Source: Galeruca laticollis
Lineage: Eukaryota > Arthropoda > Insecta > Coleoptera > Chrysomelidae
Direction of reading: 5' to 3'
NCBI GenBank assembly: GCA_963921935.1
Contig: OY998176.1
Location: forward strand, 94,743,415 to 94,807,414
Length of the DNA stretch: 64,000 nucleotides
In this document: positions 1 through 11,566 of the stretch, piece by piece
Numbering within the stretch: position 1 is the first letter of the stretch
Layout: each line of letters begins with the position of its first letter
Made by a program: the position numbers and the translations under genes
The notes under the pieces: model-generated
Told to the model about the DNA's origin: nothing
What the model saw: the letters and a program-made list of their open reading frames with translations, nothing else
The model's database searches: none

Positions 1-90
1 TCATTATATTTGAACTAATGTTTAATTTAAACTTGTTGACCCAATTTGCTAACACAGTAGCTTTCTCAGAACATAAATTTTCTCATACAT
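1..90 (-). mobile_element. Penelope-like element 3' UTR fragment
   Basis: Read on the minus strand, this stretch matches the 3' non-coding region that follows the PLE copy ending near 13860. Both share the core AAGCTACTGTGTTAG followed by GTCAACAAGTTTAAAT. It is a remnant cut by the window edge. Nothing else is recognisable between 91 and 226. Confidence 0.55.
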
Positions 91-226
91 TCGTCAAACT
101 TTCAAATACAATTTTTCCAGATAAAGAAGTTCAATCATTATAAAAAGGTTTTATACATAATGTTCATTTGATAACTTCAACAAACTAGGTATAGAAACAG
201 AAATTAAATTGTTCAATTTTCCAAAT

Positions 227-2982
227 CGTCACCCTAATTATCAAACCTCGTAACTCCAATTTTGGTCAAAAATGGGATTTTTGTGCCATCTGTGAGATAA
301 AAAAAACTACCTATTATGGAGAAAACCATGTAACTCCACATCTCTTTATTTTGATAATATGCAAAGGAGAGAAAACCTCTTAACTTCATATACATCCGCG
401 TGCCCTAGAATACCTCGTAACTCCCTGAACTCTAACCTAAAAACTTTAAAAGCTGTGACAGACACAAGACAAATTTAATTATAATATTTGGTTTGATAGA
501 ACCTTTAATAGTGTATTAATTGTGCTTTACGTTGAATAATAAAAAAAGAGAGGTAAGTCACTGGTATTACTTTTGTTCAATAGCGTTATCAAATCGTAAA
601 TAAACTTTCAGAATGTCTCGCGCTTACAGAATTTTGAAAATGGTACTCCAACATGAATTAATTTTTGAAGATTCTGTTACTGGGACCAGTGCTGTAAATA
701 CTGATGGTGACATACCGTTATATACCATTGTAAAAAATGGTTTCCTTCCTCCTGAGAATGCACTCTCTGATTCCGACACTGCGCCCTTGTTAAATAATAT
801 ACAACGCCCTGATGTAACAATAGAGAGTGAAGATCCAAATCATGAAAATGTATCTACCAACATTGAAAACAAAAGTGAAACTGAAGAGGAACCTTTAAAA
901 AAAAGAAGAAAAAGAAGACATGTGAAACAGAGTACTTGGAAAAGAGAGGAAAATAAAAAAAGCGTTAATCCGGAAAGGAGTATATTGGGAAAAAAACTGG
1001 TAGACACTGGAAGGAAGTACGATATTTCAAAAGAAAAGCGAAATTTGAAAGATGTTGTTGTAAAATTTCTAAAAAAATAACGGGAAAAACAAAAAAAACA
1101 CCTTAGAATGTTATCTACTCATAGAAGACAATAGGAAAAAAATATTTATTGACTTTTGGCAATTGAATTGGAAGGAAAAACATGTATTTATTCAGCTGCA
1201 TGTGAAGGTGTCCAGTATTAAAAGACAAAGAGATATAAAAAATAAAAACAAATCAAGGAGAACCAACTCATTCATCTACTATTTACGAAAAGATAATGAG
1301 ATGATCAAGGTGTGCAAAACAATGTTTTTGGACACAATGGATATAGGGGAATGGACGGTACGCTCATGAAAACTCATTGAAAAAGAAAAGGCTGCTCATG
1401 AAGATGAGCACGTTAGTAGGCAGGAAGATAAAGGTGCAAGGCAGAAAAATAAGAGGACTTCAAGAGAAGAGAGATCAGCTATTTTGAAAGAGTCTTTGCC
1501 GAAATTGCCAAGAATGGAATCACACTACTGTCGCTCAACAACAACGAAATTGTATTTAGAACCTGTTTGGAAATCAAAACAACAATTGTATGAGGTCTAC
1601 TCTAAAGAATGGTGTCAAGAAAAACAAAGAAATCCGCTTTCAAACACCTATTTTTTTAATGGGATTAATGATTTAAATTTGAGCTTATTTCCACGTAAAA
1701 AAGAAGAATGTGACGTATGTGTCGCACGAAAAACAAATAACATAGCTCAGGATGAATACGACGTTCATCTAGAAAAGAAAAAAGAAGCTAGGATAGAAAA
1801 AGACAATGATAAAAAAGTGATAAAAACAAAGTATATACGATGGACTTGCAAGCCGTACTTTTAAGCCCGAAATCAAATGTTTTTTCTTCATATTATGAAA
1901 CCAAACTCGCCGTACATAATTTCACGGTTTACAACATTAAAGCTCACGATGCTAACTGCTTTATTTGGAACGAACGAATTTTTAACAAGAATTTGTCATT
2001 TTCTTGAAAGTCAATTAGAAACATTGGGACCAAATGAAGACTTGATATTATTTAGTAATGGGTGTACCGGACAATATCGGAACGCATTACTTGCAAGTGC
2101 TTTACAACATTTTGCGGTCAAAAATGAAGTTTGTGTAATTCAAAAGTACTTAGAAAAAGGGCACACCGAAATGGAGACTGATTCAATGCACTCATGTATT
2201 GAAAGGTAGTTGAAAATATAAACGTTCCTGCCGAATACGTTAAAATTTGTACAAACGCAAGAAAAACTACCAAACTATACGTGGTGAAGTACCTGAATCA
2301 TACTTTTTTTAAAAACTACAGTAAAGTTCTACAATAAATTCTATTAGACCAGGTAAGAAGGTGGGAGATCCCGTAGTAACAGATATTCGTGCGTTGAAGT
2401 ATAATCCAAGTGGTACCATTGATTTTAAACTAAGGTATTCTGAAGAATTCCGATACGAATAAATAGAAAAACTACTACTATGAGTGAGATCATTCCACCA
2501 TTATATGATTATAGGTTGAAAATTAAAACCATTTGCTACAACTAAAAAAAAGTCGTGACAATGATTACCACGGGTTTTATGATTCCTTACCTCAATAGTA
2601 ATTTTGCAATAAGTTTTTTGTAAATTTATCAAAAATGCGTTTAATTTTTTGTAATAACTACTTAATTTTGAATTTTTGTATATAAAAAATAAGTCAAGTT
2701 TTCAATTTTTTAAACTTGAACATTGAACTAGCTTGAAAAATAAAACCTCGTATCTCCTATATTTATTTAGCTTTAATTCCAGAAAAACTCGTATCTCTCG
2801 AAAAATTAATAAAATTGAAAATGATAATATAAAATTACTTACTAGTATAGTAATTAATGTACTTTAAAGAACAACAAAAAAATTCAAATGATAGCGACTT
2901 ATCTGAATTTATCGGAATGTTTTTTGTGTTTCCTGTAAATTATGTGATTTTGAAGTTACTAGGTTTGATAATTAGGGTGACG
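227..2982 (+). mobile_element. TIR DNA transposon with subterminal repeats, family unclear
   Basis: The ends are 29-bp terminal inverted repeats (227-255 and 2954-2982) with one mismatch; each begins CGTCACCCTAATTATC. Flanking bases AAAT and GAAT could be a 4-bp target duplication with one change. Inside lies one broken transposase-like gene. Copies of a short motif, ACCTCGTAACTCC and close variants, recur near both ends (246, 326, 374, 412; about 2746 and 2788), as expected for transposase-binding subterminal repeats. The superfamily is not certain. A Sola-like assignment is possible from the protein's general look, but I could not test it. Confidence 0.75.
613..2465 (+). pseudogene. broken transposase-like gene of the 227-2982 transposon
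   Basis: Four successive ORF pieces (613-1080, 1163-1369, 1484-1864, 1877-2209) plus an unopened tail to about 2465 read as one protein interrupted by frameshifts and stops. Visible blocks in order are: an acidic then basic N-terminus (KKRRKRRHVKQ); VCKTMFLDTMDIGEWTVRS; an ESHYC block; a CDVC pair; DLQAVLLSPKSN in another frame; NGCTGQYRN; GHTEMETDSMHSCIE; and a tail with SIRPGKKVGDP. The same order of blocks occurs in many uncharacterised animal transposon proteins. The position that normally carries an acidic residue before GCTGQ is Asn here, so a catalytic Asp may be lost. The reading of the acidic blocks as a DDE/D nuclease is inference. Confidence 0.6.
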
Positions 2983-2989
2983 GAATAAT

Positions 2990-5085
2990 TCTAGACCAAA
3001 ACATGGAGAAATTATCAAAAAAGAATTTGTCAAGTTTAACAAACCCAACTTTGAATTATCAGTCGCCAAATCAATTCCACATTAATCAAAGTCAAATAGT
3101 TTTATTTTCACAAAAGCAGATAAAGGAAATACGGTAATAACAATCCTAAAGAACATTATATATTAAAAACCAACACTTTTATGCAGGCAAGCAATTTTGA
3201 GACCCTTTAAAAAGACCCAACAATAAATTTCAGAAAGAAAGAAAATTAGTAGTAGGTCCCGCTAAATCAATAATTAACGATAAAGAAAAATGTTAATTAT
3301 TTTTACCCAATCCGCAACACCCTGAACTTTATTCATTAATTGAACTCCATAAAGGGGGGTACCCAATCAGACCAGTTGTTTCTTATTTCACAGCACCTTC
3401 ATATAAAATTTCAAAGATTCTCATAGATATAATATCTGAATATTATTCATTCAAACCTCAATTTTCAGTTAAAAACTCAACGGAATTAATTAATAATATT
3501 CAAGATATAATAATACCTCATAATTCTAAATTCATATTGTTCGATGTAACGAATCTATTCCCTAGTAGACCTCCTAAAGAAAATATAACTCTTGTTAATA
3601 ACTTGGTCACATAGAATAATATTAATCACATAATTCATTCTGATATCATTACTTCATTAAAACTGTGTTTGAATCAAAATTATTTCCATTTTAAAGGAGA
3701 GTTCCGTAGCAGTAAAGCTGGTTTGCTTATGGGCAACTCTCCCCACCCCCTACTAGCAAAAATTTTCATGGATAATATAGAAAAAATAATTCATAAACAC
3801 CCCCGTTAACAAATTTATGTACTGGCATGGATATGTGGACGACATTTCAGCTCTTCACCGGTACAAATAGACAATTAGACAGCTTCATTACTTACATAAA
3901 CTCAATTCACAATAATATCAAATTTACCTTAGAACTTGAACAAAATAAGTCTATGAACTTTTTAAACCTCACAATTTCAAATATAAATAGTGAACATGAT
4001 TTTTCTATATTCCATAAACCTTCACATACAGACATTACAATTGATAATAGTTCTGTCCACCCATTCAAGAGTGCATTCACAAAACAGCTTCTTGAGTGTA
4101 AAAGTTATACTTGGGTATAAAATGAGCATTCATAAAACATCTATATACCTCACACTCTACACCACAGCGTTCACAAACGCACCTCGGGAGTTGCCGAGAG
4201 TGCACTCCTAGTCCTCCGCTCGCGATCGGGAAAAATATTACCCTGACATGCGCAAATCGTATTATACACATGTTTTTGTTCATAGAGGTTAATGCGCCGG
4301 TAATCGTTATTCTGTGGTTTAAGGTTAGCTATCACTTTCCATCAACAGAAGATTTTCAAATTCCATTGGTAATGATAATAAAAGTAAAAACATTCCACGA
4401 TCCCGGTTTTTGTGCAACAAACGTAGAATGAACAACAAATTTCATTGTCAAAATCAAATCTCGACAGTGTCAACCTACAAATCGGTAGGGCATGCTCTAA
4501 TCGTTCGAGTTGGTTTCTCGCTACCCGGCGTCTGACAGACACGTTACCCTGCCAGAGTTCGCTCCTCACATCGCCAATATATTATGAACGAACTCCTGTC
4601 ATGAACTGGCAGCTTTCAATAGTATGAAACACAGACTCTTAACAGTCCCATTCAATACTAATAACTATAACAAAGAATTAAATATCATCAAGCAAATAGC
4701 AGTTAATAATAATGACGATCCAAATTTAATTGACAAGATCATAATTAAAAACATAATTAACAAACTTTGAAACAAGTATCTCCTTCTGATAAGAATAATA
4801 ATAAACAAATTAAAAGCTTTGGAACACCATCCTTAAAAATTAAATCATTTTTAGAAACTTTGGACATGAATATTTGCTTTAAAACTGACTACAATTTATC
4901 TAAACTCGTTAAAAATAACAAATCTATATCTTCAAAATTGAACGAATCAGGAGTTCATAAATTAAAATGTGGTAATGACAACTGTGACAAAATTTATATC
5001 GGTAGAACTTTTAGAAATTGTGAAACTAGAATTTCGGAACAAAAACGTAGATATGACAACAAAAAATTAGATTCTAACTATTCAA
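2990..5085 (+). pseudogene. Penelope-like retroelement, broken (RT plus partial GIY-YIG)
   Basis: PLEs encode a reverse transcriptase related to telomerase followed by a GIY-YIG endonuclease. Here the pieces follow in order across frameshifts: ADKGN near 3117; GYPIRPVVSY near 3360; FDVTNLFP near 3540; MGNSPHPLLAKIFMDNIEK near 3730; the YVDD-type active-site region near 3830; NFLNLTISN near 3957. After an insertion at about 4082-4612 the reading resumes with the linker (KELNIIKQIAVNNNDDPNLI) and then the GIY-YIG start (KIYIGRTFRN near 4990). The copy stops at about 5085 inside the nuclease, where unrelated sequence begins. Sister copies lie at 13015-13860 and 21605-24325. Confidence 0.85.
4082..4612. 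mobile_element. unclassified insertion of about 530 bp inside the PLE
   Basis: Compared with the sister PLE on the minus strand near 22830-22870, the PLE text breaks after CATTCACAAA and resumes at AGCTTTCAATA. The interposed segment has higher GC in places and no convincing ORF. A GTTCGAGTTGG motif near 4504 faintly recalls a tRNA B box, so a SINE-like origin is possible. No clear terminal repeats or target duplication were found. Confidence 0.45.
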
Positions 5086-5269
5086 TTGACGCCGGTGGAA
5101 CGTCGGTATTTTACAGATTTGTAAGGGTTTTTCAGGTCCACCGAGAATAAGGTATCTGCTTGAGTAAGTCGTAGCCTACGATGTTGTTATCGCAGAGATT
5201 GACAACATTGAGGAGTGGCCCTTGTTTATAGGTATATCGGTTCATTACAATTGTGCCATAGCATACGCC

Positions 5270-5567
5270 TTCAACGAATGCGACTTGGTTCATAGAGGCA
5301 AGATGAACAGAGTTTATTGCGTAAGCTTAAACTTTGGGCGAATTTACTGTTGATGAATGGACAAAAAAGTTTTTGGAATGGAGGCTTCGTCAAGCCTCGG
5401 CAGGTCACACAGCGCAGTAGAGGACGCCCACCAACGAGATGGTCTGACGACATCAGGAAAATCCGGACAAACTGGTTGAATGTCGCACAGGATCGATAGA
5501 GATGCATTGGATTACGGGAGGCATATGTCCAGCAGTGGACTCACATGGGCTAATTGATGATGATGAC
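5270..5567 (+). pseudogene. 3' end of a LINE (RTE/BovB-like C-terminus) with TGA-repeat tail
   Basis: The conceptual product contains RGRPPTRWSDDIRKI, NWLNVAQDR and EAYVQQWT, the usual C-terminal signature of insect endonuclease-reverse transcriptase LINEs of the RTE kind. It is followed directly by a short TGATGATGATGA tail, as RTE elements typically end in short tandem repeats. Stops interrupt it. Sequence between 5085 and 5270 is probably also part of this LINE but is not clearly coding. Confidence 0.65.
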
Positions 5568-5869
5568 TGTTGATGGAGGTAACCGAGCTCTCGGCATCAG
5601 CTCTGTACGCATTTACAGTGATAGGGATTGTTACGCTTCAAAGGCTTCAAGGATAGGCAGCAGAAATAACTCCGCTGCAGCATTTATAATCGTTAAAGTT
5701 CGTGGGCTCTTCGACATATACAAAGTTCATGGTGATATGCAAGCGTTTGCAAAATGATATTTTATCGAGTACTTTTTGCAGATTGCCTTGCTTGCTAGAC
5801 ATCTGAATCTCGGGTGCACATTATCACCAATAAAAAAACAGGTTCCGTCGGATTGTAACGGATGTTTCT

Positions 5870-6268
5870 GCTGAAGAACACGAAGATCAAGGAATTCGTA
5901 GCGCTTTAGTTTCTGGCCTCATTTCACGTAAAATCTTATAGAGGCTACTTGGAAACTCTAAGCCTACTCTGTATGAAACCCTCAATCAACCAATCGCCCT
6001 GGAGACAGCTGATAAAAGCGCTAACAGTATCTCCAAGAACTCACCGCAACTCAGCGCTATATCCAAAGATGTACAACAGAGAGATTTAGATAATCTAGCA
6101 GTGGCTTCTTCGTCCCGAGTTTTCCAAATTGTTCCAGCCTCATCTTCACCGATACTTCGTGCCGAAAGTCTCCCTCGAAGGTCTAGCCGAAGCAGAAGAC
6201 TACCTTCTCGATTAAACGACTTTTTGGTTCAAGAAAATGGGGACGAAAACTCGAGAGGCAGAGAATGA
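5870..6268 (+). pseudogene. gag-like remnant of an LTR retroelement
   Basis: An open stretch from 5945 to the stop at 6266-6268, plus upstream sequence in the same frame behind one stop, reads in gag capsid style: GIRSALVSGL, then LLGNSKPTLYETLNQPI, then a Ser-rich and Arg-rich tail (RRSSRSRRLPSRLNDF). The pattern of a short leucine-rich helix followed by TLxEALxxAI is typical of gypsy-type capsids, but conservation is weak. It might instead be another retroelement tail. Confidence 0.4.
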
Positions 6269-6399
6269 GGTGATATGCAACGAGACACGACCTCATTGGA
6301 CATGTTATCTATGATGACTGCAGCTGTCAACCTGCGACAACTTTGCCATACGCATCGTTACAATTTGTTTGGTTGTATAAGAATGTCTAGTATACTCCT

Positions 6400-7140
6400 T
6401 TAAGTTAAAAAAAGGCACGTTTCTGTTGGTAATTTCGTTACTTACTACATATATTGGTGAGAAGAATAAAAACTATGTATCTGAGAGTAAGATTGATTCC
6501 TTCTCAATGACACTTTTAATTTTCAATTTCTATGTTGAATATGATGAGTTTCTGCATGCTATACTTTCCAGAAATACGCTGTATTTGTCATGAAAAGATT
6601 GTGTCTATGACAATTATTCAAAAAGTTTCATAAGAATCCCTTGTCTTTCCATCAAGTTGTTATTTCTTTTAGTAAACATAATGTCTTGAGTGCCTTCTCG
6701 GAATCCAACTAGAATACAAAATCAAATAAACGGCGTTTTTCATCCCATATCAATAACAGCATGTTCAGTGGACATAGGAGAACAGGTCTGTATTGAAGTT
6801 TTTAAACATTCTTATGAAATGAATTAGGCATTGAAAAACAATATATAAGTAGAATGAGTTCATGAATAATAGTTTTTCCATAAAGATGTAATATTGAAGA
6901 AAAATTCTGATTAATATATTTGGAGGAGAACAGTACAGTGGAAGAAACAAATGAAAAATTCAGGATATGTATCGATAACCAGATACTCGTATTGAAGGAT
7001 TTTTCTAAGCTTGAAAATTAAGATGGATGGAATCTATAAAAGGAGTCACAGAAACGAGGAATAAAAAATGATTATTGGTCTCATCTTTAGGAGGTGAAAA
7101 AAGGAAAAACAAGATAGAGCGAGGTTGTAGAAATAGATAT
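6400..7140. other. no recognisable feature
   Basis: AT-rich sequence without a coding reading, inverted repeat or match to other repeats in the window. Confidence 0.5.
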
Positions 7141-7293
7141 GAAAAAATGAACGGGTTTAAAGATTAAAAATCTTCCTCACTCCGGAGGCTGTATCGTACT
7201 AAGATAACAAAATTTCTCCCAAAAAAATCGAAAATGTGATTTATCTGAATTTATAGGACCCGTTGCACTGACACTGGTGCGCTAAAAATCTAT
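7141..7293 (+). repeat. satellite array, left part (split by transposon)
   Basis: Matches the satellite of about 172 bp at 63057-63950: AATGAACGG at the border, then CTCCGGAGGCTGTATCGT, then AATTTCTCC and CGTTGCACTG. The array continues at 11567 after a transposon inserted between 7293 and 11567. Removing that element with one TAT copy restores the satellite text ATCTATAGGGTT (ATCAATAGGGTT in the intact array). Confidence 0.8.
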
Positions 7294-8092
7294 TAGACTA
7301 GGAGATGGTGACAGAAAATAATAAATTTTCTCCTGCATGCTCTTTTAGGAATTGATAACTAACCCTGAAATATGAAAGATAGAGGGGTTATGAGCCCTTG
7401 CGCGCTTGCACGTCATAAAGAAAATGGCTTCTCTTCGTGTGAAGAATTTCAGTATTTTTCCGTGACATTATATTGCATGTCTTTGTATTATAACGTAGTT
7501 GGAACAAATTTAAGCAATAATCATTGATGGCATGTAATTCGCAACGGCCGACGGGGCTCAAAGGGTTGCGTAGAAATGAAAAAGAAATAGAACATTCCCG
7601 TGTTTACAAATTGCATGCCGTTGTAAAAAATTAGTTTTTTTATCTCAAAAATACTGTACGAAAATTGGCATGCACCCCTCGTATGACCAAGGGTGGAAAA
7701 TATGAGGAAAATGTTGTGAAAGTTCAATACAACTATTCCGTGGTTTCAAACTACTTCTAATAAAGATTAATATTAATTTTATGACCAAATAATTCTCAAA
7801 TACAAATGGCATGCATGTTGCACATGATCATTATATTATAAATAATAACAAATGTTGCAAAAAATGTTTTAAACATTTCCGCGTTTTTTATTTGCATGCC
7901 GTTTTGTATTTCATAAGAAACATATTGTTTTAAGTATATACCGAAAATGGCATGTGTATTTAATAACACGATCGTATTTTACGCACGCACGCTGTATCAA
8001 AAAGTAATTTTTTTGTAAACTAACACAACATCTTTCATTCTCATTATTCTTATTATTCTTGTATTTTTATTATTCTCTAGATACTACTTCTC

Positions 8093-8200
8093 AAATATGT
8101 CTGACAATGATGAGGCAGAAGAAACCGTTAAAAAAAGAAGATTTTGGGTTGTGCTAATACAGCTCCAATTATTTATTTTACTGCCGATAACTTAGCATCT
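8093..8200 (+). other. possible N-terminal coding start of the XPG-type gene
   Basis: After TTCTCTAG, a plausible splice acceptor, an ATG at about 8098 opens a short acidic-basic reading, MSDNDEAEETVKKRRF. It soon loses frame. It could be the degraded first coding exon of the element's gene. Support is only position and composition. Confidence 0.3.
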
Positions 8201-8408
8201 CCTATAGCGATTTTAGAGCAGAGAAAAAAAGCATCCACTAAAATATAGTGATATAGAACTGCCCAAGGAAATCGATGATAGTATTGGGTATCATTCAAAA
8301 ATGTCGAAACAATTTTAATACTTTGAAAGCTCAATTTAAAGTTGATTTAAACAAACCTTCGGGAAGCAAAGTTTTTGGTTAATTTGTGATAATTTGATAA
8401 TGAAATAA

Positions 8409-8605
8409 CCCAAGTGTAAAACATTTATACAGCCTGTATACAATTGTCTTTATACAATTTTGGTCGTATTAAATCTGTATAAGAACAAACAACAGCGCTT
8501 GCTGACCGTTGTTGTCTAGGCAACTAAATAAAAAATTATTTGATTTTATAGAGACTATACAACGAAGACAGTTGTATACAGGCTGTATAAAAATTTTTAC
8601 TTGGG
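8409..8605. mobile_element. 197-bp MITE with inverted repeats starting CCCAAGT
   Basis: The left arm CCCAAGTGTAAAACATTTAT followed by ACAGCCTGTATACAA is mirrored at the right end (TTGTATACAGGCTGTATAAA, then ACTTGGG). It is nested in the XPG-type transposon and interrupts its coding region. No certain target duplication was seen. Confidence 0.75.
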
Positions 8606-8880
8606 AAATATTGTAAAAAAATTGTTGTTCCGAGTCTATAAATCAATAGTATCTGCTTTCAATAGTATCTGCATTTTGAGTGAGCGAAAAATATTTGAAA
8701 AATAAAATTACGAATGAAAAAAATTCCAAATTGAAAAATGCTGAATAGTAATATTTAGAAATCAAAATTATTAGAAACGTATAAATTTTGAAAAAATATA
8801 TTTTGAATTCAAAGTATACGAAATTATAAAGTTAACAAAACTTCGTCATAGTTCTTGAAATCATGGAACAATTGTCAGTG

Positions 8881-9915
8881 CCCCTCATGATTTGGATGTT
8901 GTATGGTACGGACAACAATCGGCGGTACATAAATGTCAATAAAATTTATGACACATTGGGAAGCGTCAAATGCTCTGGTTTACCAGCGTTCCACGCAATA
9001 ACGGGCCGCGATTACAACCCAGCATTTTATCAAAAGGGATAGAGAAAACCGTGGGCGCTGTACTCAGAACATGAAAAATATCAAGAAGCATTTGCAGCTT
9101 TACAAGATTCACGAAGCGACCATTATGAAAATGCTTTTGACACGCTCGAAGATTTTGTCTCCAAAATGTACGCTACAATGAAAAATGGGGTAAAAAATGC
9201 TCTAATGTCGATGAAGCTCGATTAAAAATATTCTCCTCGACATATACTAGTAACGTCGAGCCCACGGACGAGTTCAAACAAAAATTGAAGGACTTGCACA
9301 CTACCACGTTGTAAGCGTGAACTCAAGCAGCAATTACCTCGAGCATCATACATTGGACACATGTGAGAAAATGCCTTTTCTCCGGTGTCCAATGAAAATC
9401 TAAATACTCTGGAAACTCGAAGATGATATGTATTCCTTCCAGTGGATCGAGGGCGAGGACGTAGCTTCAAACATTCAAGAAATAATTGAAGGTATTTAAT
9501 TTTTTTATTCATGCTTCCATAACAAATAGGGATAAAGATACGTCAAGTCTCCTAGCTCGGCGCGCGAGCGCTAAATTCTGTTGTTTTCAACTCGCGCTGT
9601 TGGTACGAAAATATACGTAGAAAAAATCCCGTGAGTTGAAAACAATGGAATTTAGCGCTCCCGCTCCGCGCTTGGAAAGTTGACGTATTTCTCCCCATTG
9701 ATAAAATTGTTCAAATTGATACTTAAAAATCCAATGTTAATTTAATTTTGATAGATCCAGAAGAAACAGATGCAGATGATGAATTAATAACAACACCCAA
9801 TTTTGAAGATGTGGAGGACGAAACTGATGACGATGACAGTGATTGTGGATCCAACATTGGAGAAACTACGGAAGATGAATCAGTGTATAATGCTACTGGA
9901 AGTGTTAATAATTAA
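8881..9915 (+). pseudogene. XPG-like nuclease gene of the 7294-11563 transposon, broken
   Basis: The reading GTDNNRRYIN, IYDTLG, LPAFHAITGRDYNPAFY then WALYSEHEKYQEAFAAL resembles the XPG/FEN helix-hairpin-helix region (the Gly-x-Asp-Tyr step), as found in many transposon proteins. A stop follows FYQKG, and frameshifts occur after about 9215. Later blocks, EPTDEFKQKLKDL and CKRELKQQLPRASYI, appear in shifted frames. An intron (9492-9754; donor G|GTATTT, acceptor ATAG|AT) joins in frame to an acidic C-terminus (DDELITTPNFEDVEDETDDD) that ends with the stop at 9913-9915. Nuclease function is inferred from family resemblance. Confidence 0.6.
9529..9696. mobile_element. foldback MITE in the intron of the XPG-type gene
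   Basis: Arms of about 65 bp face each other. The left arm has GATACGTCAA and GAGCGCTAAATT with TTGTTTTCAACTC; the right arm has GAGTTGAAAACAA, AATTTAGCGCTC and TTGACGTATTTC. It lies wholly inside the inferred intron 9492-9754. No TSD was resolved. Confidence 0.7.
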
Positions 9916-10599
9916 TAATGTTTAATAAAAATAATATTTTATAAATATTTTATTTAAGTTAGTTATTAATACAAGTGTACAGTTTCGTAAAAAAAAAGTT
10001 TTCAGTTTTCCTCCGAAAAAGAATGCATTTTTTATTTTTACGACTCGTTTTTGTTTGTTTTCTTTCATATAGTAATTTTTTATCAATAAACATGCATGCC
10101 ATTTGGCATTGAAGTTTAAAATAATATTTACAGACAATTTACAAAAAGGCATGCAAAAGAAAAACAGGTTCCTTATTTTTATTTTCGTTAAAATAAATTT
10201 TTTATTTTATTTTTGCACAATTTTTTTATGTAAGGCTTGTGTAATATGCATGACATTTTTTTATCAACTTAAAATAATGTTTTTTAATGAAATTTTGAAT
10301 GGCATGCAAAATAAAGTCACGGAAACTAAAACGGAGTTTTTTGCAATTTTCATCATGCATGCCACTACTTTGATACTTCCTGTTGTGCATGCCAAATTCG
10401 CTAACGTCAATAAATTATAAAAATTAAGTATTGTTCAAATGGCATGCAGTTTGAAATCACGGAAAAGTTGTATTGAATCTTCACAACATTTTCCGAATAT
10501 TTTCCACCCTTGGTCATACGAGGGGTGCATGCCAATTTTCGTAGAGTATTTTCGAGATAAAAAAACCATTTTTTCACAACGGCATGCAGTTTGTAAACA

Positions 10600-11248
10600 T
10601 GTAACTTGTCAGTTTTGGGTGTGAATAAATTTAAATTCAAAGGTTAAAACATTTATTGCCAAATACTTACATTCTCAGGTGGGTTGCGAAATATGTTGCT
10701 TACAAAAAAAACATTCAACTAAAATAAGATTGTTTCCAACTCATTATACTCATTCATAAATGAAATAAAACTTTTTGAAACGGTTAGTTCTCTGAGAGCT
10801 TATAAATAAAAATTTGTACTCGATAAATTGAATCAAATGCGTTTTCTTCGAGTATGCAATTAAAACGGAAACAAAATAGGTACCTAGTTCTTTAAATGTC
10901 CACAGGTTAGTACGGTGGCCCCTACGATTGGTTTGTCCCACGGTGGTACGTACTTGATTGGAAGTCTTCCTTTTTCTTAACCACGATGAGATGATCTGAC
11001 TTCATATTATAACTGCTTGAAAACTTATCAGCAGTTTTACTTATAACAACAGAGTAACGTTTTGAAAAGCCTCGTGCACACACAAACTAGCACATCTTGC
11101 TTCACTGCATCTCCTCGACTGCCCGCTTTTCATCACGTGGCATCGAATCACCACGCTCTCTCCTCCGCCCCGCTTGTCTTCTGAAACACGTAACGGTCAC
11201 TTGATTTGTTCGAATGTTTTTACCACGTCCAATGGCGTGCATTTCACA
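10600..11248. mobile_element. solo LTR, 649 bp, TSD AACA
   Basis: It begins TGTAACTTGTCAG and ends GCATTTCACA, giving the TG...CA ends of an LTR, and is flanked by AACA (10596-10599 and 11249-11252). It interrupts the right inverted repeat of the XPG-type transposon: the left repeat reads GTAAACACGGGAAT without it. A second copy lies on the minus strand at 44571-45220. An AATAAA lies near its left end. No internal retroelement genes are attached. Confidence 0.85.
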
Positions 11249-11566
11249 AACACGGAAATGTTCTATTTTTTTTTTCATTTCTACGTAACCCTTTAAGCCC
11301 CGTCAGCCGTTTAGAATTACATGCCATCAATGATTATTGCTTAAATTTGTTCCAACAACGTTATATTACAAAGGCATGCAATAGAATGTCACGGAAAAAT
11401 ACTAAAATTCTTTACACAAAGAGAAGCCATTTTATTTATGACGTGCAAGCGCGCAAGGGCTCGTAACCTGTCTATCTTTCATATTTTAGGGTTAGTTATG
11501 AATTTCTAAAAAGGTATACAGGAGAAAATGGGAGAACATTCTCTGTTACCATCTCCTAGTCTATAT

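Larger units (their letters stand above)
7294..11563 (+). mobile_element. XPG-nuclease-type (Academ-like) DNA transposon, defective
   Basis: Long inverted repeats face each other. The left arm runs from 7294 to about 7760. The right arm is about 10440-10599 plus 11249-11563, interrupted by a solo LTR. Both termini read TAGACTAGGAGATGG. The flanking target duplication is TAT (7291-7293 and 11564-11566), confirmed by the satellite sequence into which it inserted. A GGCATGC motif recurs more than a dozen times in both subterminal regions. The inner gene encodes an XPG-like protein. Three-to-four-bp TSDs and an XPG-type protein are described for Academ elements; that assignment is inference. Confidence 0.75.

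Noticed and set aside
4490..4520. Possible tRNA or SINE promoter (B-box-like GTTCGAGTTGG)
   Set aside because: No matching A box at the right distance and no cloverleaf; only mentioned as a possibility for the insertion at 4082-4612.
9222..9512. 96-codon minus-strand ORF
   Set aside because: It is the antisense of the XPG-type gene, whose plus-strand blocks are recognisable.
10103..10420. 105-codon plus-strand ORF rich in Phe and Ile
   Set aside because: Lies in the subterminal repeat zone of the XPG-type transposon; translation of poly-T-rich non-coding DNA.
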